From assembly GCA_037157565.1 (NCBI GenBank), contig JAZHRO010000012.1, positions 62,053,501 to 62,117,500 of the forward strand: a DNA stretch of 64,000 bases, written 5' to 3'. A program made the position numbers and the translations under genes. Source of the stretch: Thalassia testudinum (lineage: Eukaryota; Streptophyta; Magnoliopsida; Alismatales; Hydrocharitaceae). The notes beneath the pieces are model-generated. The model had not been told where the DNA came from and ran no database searches. It saw only the letters and a program-made list of their open reading frames with translations. Below are positions 58,844 through 64,000 of this stretch, in pieces. Position 1 is the stretch's first letter. Each line of letters opens with the position of its first letter.

Positions 58844-61336
58844 ATGTCCGCCGCCGCCGCCGCCGCCGCCGCCGCCATGAGGCGCAGCAAGGTGGCCCCT
58901 ATCTCCACCCAGCACCGCCAAGGTAGCTTGCCGGCCGACCACCCCGACGGCGCCGGCCTCAAGCTCGACGTCCACGCGGTCTCCTCCGTGATCTCCAACG
59001 GGGAGGACCTCGCCCCACTCGTCCGCCGCGCCTTCGCCTCGGGGAGGCCCGAGGCCCTCCTCCAGTCCCTCCGACACTTCTCCCGCGAGAAGGATCGCGA
59101 GATCGAGGACGTGTGCAAGGCCCACTACCAGGACTTCATCCGCGCCGTGGACGACCTCCGCTCACTCCTCTCGGACGTGGACTCCCTCAAGTCCTCCCTC
59201 TCGGACGCCAACTCCCTCCTACAGTCCGCGGGGGGCCCTGTCCTCCTCTCCCTGGACGCCTACCTCGACGCCCTCTCCCAGTCCCGCAACCTCTCCCTCG
59301 CCCTCTCCTCCTCCCTCCTCTGCGTCCGCCTCCTCGACCTCTGCTCCCGCGCCAACTCCCACCTCTCCTCCGACAACCTCTACATGGCCCTCCGCTGCAT
59401 CGACGCCATCGAACGCGGCGGCTTCCTCGACTCCGCCCCCTCCCCCTCCATCCGCCGCATGCTCGAGTCCACCATCCCGGCCGTCCGTGCCCACGCCGAG
59501 CGCCGCATCGCCCGTGACTTCAGCGACTGGCTCGTCCGCATCCGCGTCGTCAGCCGCAGCCTAGGCCAGCTCGCCATCTCCCGCGCCTCCGCCGCCCGCC
59601 AGCGCGACGAGGAGCTCCGCGCCAGGCAGCGCCTCGCCGAGGAGCAGAGCCGCCGCTCCTCCCCTTTCGATCCCCCGATCTACACCCTCCACCTGGAGGA
59701 CGACGACGACGACGACGACGTCGCCGCCTCCGCCAACTCGGGCCTCGAGGGCGGGCCCCTCGACCTCACCCCGCTCTTCCGCGCCTTCCACATCCACCGC
59801 ACCCTCGGCCTCGAGGACCGCTTCAGGAAGTACTACTTTGAGAACCGCAAGCTCCAGCTCACCTCCGACTTCCAGGTCTCCTCCATGACCCCCTTCCTCG
59901 AGTCCCACCAGACCTTCTTCTCCCAGATCGCTGGCTTCTTCATCGTCGAGGACCGCGTCCTCCGCACCGGCGGCGGCGGCCTCATCTCCAGGCTCGAGGT
60001 CGACTCCCTCTGGGAGGCCGCCGTCTCCAAGATGGTCTCCGTCCTCGTGGACCAGTTCTCCCGCATGCACACCGCCAACCACCTCCTCCTCGTCAAGGAC
60101 TACGTCGGCCTCCTCGCCGTCACCCTCCGCCGCTACGGCTACGCCGTCGACGCCCTTCTCGACGTCCTGTCCAGGCACGCCGACAAGTATCACGAGCTCC
60201 TTATGAGCGACTGCCGCAAGCAGATCTCCGAGGCCCTCGCCGCCGACGAGCTCTCCCAGATGGTCATGCACAGGGAGTACGAGTACACCATGCACGTCCT
60301 CTCCTTCCAGCTCCAGACCTCCGAGATCGCCCCGGCCTACCCCTTCGTCGCCCCCTTCTCCTCCTCCGTCCCAGACTGCTGCCGCATCGTCCGGTCCTTC
60401 ATCGAGGACTCCGTCAACTTCCACTCCCACGGCGGCCAGCTCGACTTCTACGACGCCGCCGTCAGGAAGCACCTCGACAGGCTCCTCTCCGAGGTCCTCG
60501 ACGCCGCGCTCCTCTCCCTCGTCGAGGCGTCCATCCACGGCGTCTCCCAGGCGATGCAGGTCGCCGCCAACATGGTCGTCTTCGAGCGCGCCTGCGACTT
60601 CTTCCACCACCACGCCGCCCATCTCTCCGGGATGCCCCCCAGGATGGTCGACCGGGTCAGGAGGGAGTTCCCGCTCACGCGGGCACGGGACGCCACCGAG
60701 GGGCTCCTCCTCGGGCTGGTCAGGGCAAAGATCGACGAGTTCATGGTGCTGATAGAGAGCGTGAATTGGGTTGCTGACGATCCCCCTCCGGATGGGAACG
60801 AGTATGCCAACGAGGTCTTCATATATCTGGAGACTTGGGTCTCCACTGCCTGGCAGATACTGCCCGTGCAGGTGCTCATGAGGGTCCTCCGCGGTGTCCT
60901 CGTGAACATATCCGACAAGATCATTGGGGCGTTCCTGTCGGACTCCGTCAGGAGGTTCAACGCCAGCGCCGTCACTGGGATGGACACCGATCTCAAGATG
61001 TTCGAGTTGTTCATTGAGTCGTTCATCAACAGGCGGTCCTCCTTGTTCCCGGGCTTGGAGGAGGAGTCAGGGCTGAACGAGCTGAGGACGGCGCTGCTGG
61101 AGGCCCGGCAGCTGGTCAACTTGCTGCTAAGCAACAACCCCGAGAACTTCCTGAACCCGGTCATCCGCGAGAGGCACTACAATAAGCTGGACTACAAGAA
61201 GGTGCTCGCCATCCTGGAGAAGTTCAAGGACTCCTCCGATGGGCTGTTCGGCTCGTTCAGCACAAGGGCGGCCAGGCAGAACCCGAAGAAGAGGTCATTG
61301 GACACTCTGATAAAGAGGCTAAAGGATGCAACCTGA
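58844..61336 (+). CDS. SEC15B: Exocyst complex subunit SEC15, plant SEC15B-like
   Basis: The single-exon frame encodes 830 residues; from the second ATG at 58877 it is 819. Plant SEC15 proteins are near 790. It belongs to the exocyst, which tethers secretory vesicles to the plasma membrane; SEC15 is known to bind Rab GTPases on the vesicle and SEC10. N-terminal wording NGEDLAPLVRRAFASGRPEA, CKAHYQDFIRAVDDLRSLLSDV and DWLVRIRVVSRSLGQLAI is family-typical. The Sec15 C-terminal helical domain covers about residues 450-790 and contains EVFIYLETW and GMDTDLKMFELF. Odd points are an Ala run (GCC repeats) between the two ATGs and an Asp-rich insert near residue 288. The second ATG has the better context (G at -3). 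Long frames on the other strand are shadows. B rather than A type is by recall of sequence wording. Confidence 0.93.
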   Translation: MSAAAAAAAAAMRRSKVAPISTQHRQGSLPADHPDGAGLKLDVHAVSSVISNGEDLAPLVRRAFASGRPEALLQSLRHFSREKDREIEDVCKAHYQDFIRAVDDLRSLLSDVDSLKSSLSDANSLLQSAGGPVLLSLDAYLDALSQSRNLSLALSSSLLCVRLLDLCSRANSHLSSDNLYMALRCIDAIERGGFLDSAPSPSIRRMLESTIPAVRAHAERRIARDFSDWLVRIRVVSRSLGQLAISRASAARQRDEELRARQRLAEEQSRRSSPFDPPIYTLHLEDDDDDDDVAASANSGLEGGPLDLTPLFRAFHIHRTLGLEDRFRKYYFENRKLQLTSDFQVSSMTPFLESHQTFFSQIAGFFIVEDRVLRTGGGGLISRLEVDSLWEAAVSKMVSVLVDQFSRMHTANHLLLVKDYVGLLAVTLRRYGYAVDALLDVLSRHADKYHELLMSDCRKQISEALAADELSQMVMHREYEYTMHVLSFQLQTSEIAPAYPFVAPFSSSVPDCCRIVRSFIEDSVNFHSHGGQLDFYDAAVRKHLDRLLSEVLDAALLSLVEASIHGVSQAMQVAANMVVFERACDFFHHHAAHLSGMPPRMVDRVRREFPLTRARDATEGLLLGLVRAKIDEFMVLIESVNWVADDPPPDGNEYANEVFIYLETWVSTAWQILPVQVLMRVLRGVLVNISDKIIGAFLSDSVRRFNASAVTGMDTDLKMFELFIESFINRRSSLFPGLEEESGLNELRTALLEARQLVNLLLSNNPENFLNPVIRERHYNKLDYKKVLAILEKFKDSSDGLFGSFSTRAARQNPKKRSLDTLIKRLKDAT

Positions 61337-61350
61337 TGATGAGATCAAAG

Positions 61351-61508
61351 GTGAGTTGCTCTGCACTCCAAAAATAAAAATGCAGAGATTCTCGTTTTTC
61401 AGAAGTTTATTCTTTTTCTTGGGTGATTGGAAACTTGAGATTGTTTGTTTGTCTGTCACTGGCTTCTGCTCGAGTGCTAGAGACATTTAGTGTGTATATC
61501 CGTTGCAG
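61351..61508 (+). other. Probable 3' UTR intron of SEC15
   Basis: A strong donor AAAG/GTGAGT begins 15 bases after the stop codon. The stretch is T-rich and reaches an acceptor CCGTTGCAG ending at 61508. An intron this close to the stop would normally not trigger nonsense-mediated decay. The 3' UTR would continue from 61509; no certain poly(A) signal is seen. Confidence 0.45.
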
Positions 61509-61954
61509 GCAGCTAGGTGATCTTGTTGTGTTTGCAAGTTTTGTGATTTGCCTGTATCCCATATCACTGTATTTTTTGTAATCCATATTCTTTTATACAT
61601 ATCATCCTTTGCAGTAAACGTGGTGAGGTACAAAGTTATGGTTGGTTACACCATTGTGCTAGGTGCCGCATAGTTGAAAAGTGGCAGTGCAGTTGTTAAG
61701 GATACATAAATACTTACCCTAGCAATGGTACCTTTACGACCGTCGAGTGTAGATCTAGGCAGCAGAACTACTCTCAGTGATTCCATTTTCATGAACTAAA
61801 TATCACTTGAAAGATCTCATCACCAATTAAAAGAAAAAACAGCCTCTGATGGAATAATAAGTCATATCACTCAAGATCAAATATCACAAACACATTGATC
61901 GGCATCATAAACTAAAAGTTACACAGGTTAATATCCTTACTTGCATAGCCAACT
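61509..61954 (+). other. SEC15 3' UTR end and intergenic DNA
   Basis: The first part is probably 3' UTR, with T-rich TGTATTTTTTGTAATCC near 61570. I see no other feature. Confidence 0.4.
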
Positions 61955-62464
61955 AAGGTTTTAAATATCGATATCGATATCGTATCGACAAGTCAAAAAG
62001 AGGATATATCGGGGATATATCGTTGATATCAGTGAATTTTTGAAAAATTACTTAGAAAGCCATAAATATAAAAAAATGTCAAATTAACATCTTTATGACT
62101 AATATATCATAAAGGAATGTCTAAAAAATGTGTGCGTGCGTGCGCGTGCGTGTGTGTTCCGATCAGTGTCAGTCCAATCTTGCCTGTGTGTCTGTGTCTG
62201 TATCTGTATTTGTGTCTATCCATTTTCAATCTCACACCTCCTGCCAAGTCCTGCCCTATTGTTTTCAACCTCCCGCCCAACCGTCCCATTTGAATAGCGC
62301 TACAGCACCATTTTTCCGACCCAACTGGCAATATATCGGCGATATATCCTCATATCGGCGATATATCGCCGATATCCGGGAAAAATACACTTTGGGTGGT
62401 ATCGATACCACCCAACCCGTTGATATGCGATATATTGGCGATATATCGCGATATATTAAACCTT
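61955..62464. repeat. Element with iterated GATATATC-type palindromes
   Basis: It starts AAGGTTTTAAATATCG and ends CGATATATTAAACCTT, near-matching inverted ends over 510 bp. Both flanks inside are packed with ATCGATAT and CGATATATCG units. The middle (62045-62320) is plain sequence with a (GT/GC) run at 62128-62157. No coding and no clear TSD are seen. It looks like a nonautonomous inverted-repeat element of unknown class. Confidence 0.5.
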
Positions 62465-62828
62465 GTCAAGTACTTAGAGAAGTCATGCTGAAACAAGTGA
62501 GCCTGTCAACTCTAGGTTGTTGTGGGGGAAAGAAAGAAGAACCATCATGGATGATATTTTTTAATTAAAGGAAGATGACAAAATAGCCCTTTCAATACTC
62601 CCATAGATTATCAAAGTGCTTAGTTTTATGCATCTTTTTATAAAGGTTTGAATATGCTAATGTATTTCTTACTAACGTTTTAGAATCTTCTTCCTATTTT
62701 TCAATAAGTAAAACCAAGTGTAATGGTTGAATTGTCGACAGAGAATGTACAGCTCTAAAGTTGATATATTTGATGGACTACAAGAAAGCAAAGACCTTAG
62801 CATGTACAGCTCTAAAGTTTAACAAAAG

Positions 62829-62975
62829 TTCATGATATCGGCGATATATCTCTGATATATCGACGGATATGGGTGATATATCGGCAATATCATGGAAAAA
62901 AGATATTAAGGCCGATATCGATATGTGCTGACCCAGCGATATCGATATATCAACGATATATCAATCCTTGTCACC
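62829..62975. repeat. Second, smaller GATATATC-palindrome element
   Basis: About 150 bp of GGCGATATATC and CGATATCGATATAT units end in ATATATCAATCCTTG, like the right end of the 61955-62464 element. It is probably a deleted relative. Confidence 0.45.
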
Positions 62976-64000
62976 AACTCTTGCTATATATCAAGCATCA
63001 CTTTTTGACAGTTGCCGATAATAGATAAGTTGATGATTTCAACCCATCGAAACTTTTGCCCCCTAGTTGCACTGGCTTCTCCCTTCACCATGTATTCTCC
63101 TCGGTATAGAATAGGAACACTGTCATTCAGGAAGGTGGTAACTATCAACGTATAATCTTCTTTTGTTGCCTATTTGTCGTGATACAACAATATTGTGATG
63201 GTACAACCATCATCATGTGTTAGCTGTTAAAAGAAAGCTATTTCACTTGTCTTTGTATTGTCCCACTTTCACTTACATATATTTTCTGAAAGGATCTTTC
63301 ACCTACATATGAAACATATGATTCTTACATTCATTGAATAACTTGCTTGTCACTGTTCACATTGAAAGGATACAACATTCACAACTCTATACTTACACCC
63401 ATGCATCCGTTAACATGATAAGACATTCATTTTCATAATGAAAAAGCATACAACATTGCCACATCAACATTAAGATTTTTTTTTTTTTTTAAGGAAGTTA
63501 ACATTAAGATCTAACATGTTAGCATTCATACAAAATGAATAATTAATGACATGAACATAATAAGAGAAAACAAATAAAACTACAGTGCGGAGATGTTGTA
63601 TGCATCACCATTGTCATTGTTGTCCTAAGGTCGCCAAAAGAAGTGTTAGCTGTTCCCTCAGTTATTCCATCTACTTTATCATGTTCTGTTGCTGAGGCCC
63701 CATACCCCTTCCAGCCACGTCTCATCTTATCGATTGTGTTCATCAATTGGGTTGCCTGTGAGGATGGGGATGCACCATTCTTGTACTAGCTGGTAAGAGT
63801 GCCACCATGTCCTCCTCTATGGAAATAAGTGAGATGTTACTCTCCCATGACCTCATGAAAAAAGCCTTCTCTGGTGAAACAACCACTAGAGAACATTCAG
63901 CAGGTGAAGCCTGGAGCTGGGTCATGCGATTTCATTTTTTTAGTCAAGCGTTTATCACTATTTAGATATTTATCTCTATATGATACCATTAGAAGAATAT
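62976..64000. other. Intergenic DNA, nothing certain
   Basis: No RNA gene, LTR or confident coding exon is seen. It contains a T-run at 63479-63491. Minus-strand open segments at 63543-63925 are too short and unfamiliar to call. Confidence 0.35.

Noticed and set aside
59561..60622. 353-codon open frame on the minus strand
   Set aside because: It is antisense to the GC3-rich SEC15 gene; its Glu/Gly/Val-rich wording is the reverse shadow of C-ending codons.
63543..63925. Possible coding exon on the minus strand (two 60-67-codon frames that nearly join)
   Set aside because: I recognise no family and see no convincing splice sites; open frames of this length occur by chance.
1..64000. CRISPR arrays, operons, bacterial promoters, rRNA
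   Set aside because: Nothing of the kind is present; composition and content are those of a plant nuclear genome.

Overview
This is plant nuclear DNA. It is dominated by LTR retrotransposons, with one clear host gene near the right end: an uninterrupted reading frame for exocyst subunit SEC15, closest to the plant SEC15B type. The gene has extreme G/C at third codon positions in its 5' half, relaxing toward the 3' end. That negative GC gradient fits a monocot, probably a commelinid, but the species cannot be fixed from the sequence.

Positions 1 to 57054 are a nest of retrotransposons, untangled by matching LTRs, target-site duplications (TSDs) and broken reading frames. Names used here: E1, E3, E4 and E5 are Athila-like Ty3/gypsy elements with different LTRs; E2 is a chromovirus-like Ty3/gypsy element with an initiator-Met-type primer site; S1 and S2 are solo LTRs of one Copia-type family. 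E4 (minus, 35467-55666) abuts a piece of an E1-type LTR (55667-57054). E4 is split by E5 (plus, 40396-49331) inside its reverse transcriptase. Its 3' LTR is split by E2 (minus, LTR ending at 35466, TSD ATACC). E2 is broken by E1 (plus, from before the window to 12453), by a solo E4-like LTR (14557-16429), by E3 (minus, 16590-30161, TSD CGCCT) and by a solo E3-type LTR (33598-35368, TSD CCCGC). E1's 3' LTR holds a solo E3-type LTR (7171-8958) and S1 (9290-11007, TSD CCTTT). E3's 3' LTR holds an E1-type LTR (17466-20166) and S2 (20543-22233, TSD ATGAC).

E5 has the only long intact gag-pol frame. It still looks disabled: it has no 5' LTR, its first integrase catalytic Asp is Asn, and a stop precedes the integrase GPF/Y module. 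E1, E3, E4 and E2 are pseudogenes with many C-to-T style stops.

The most unusual signals lie in the LTRs. E3-type and E5 LTRs carry a sense-oriented tRNA-like A-box/B-box module, then two strong palindromes, then a TATA box, in the same order in every copy that retains them. Palindromes just upstream of TATA keep pairing while changing sequence. At least four LTR families carry AGACGTCT-like palindromic motifs, dense in S1, S2 and the E2 LTR.

Positions 57055-64000 are the genic end: intergenic DNA with a Tourist-like MITE, the SEC15 gene with a likely 3' UTR intron, and elements built from repeated GATATATC-type palindromes. I could not run alignments, so similarity statements are by eye.
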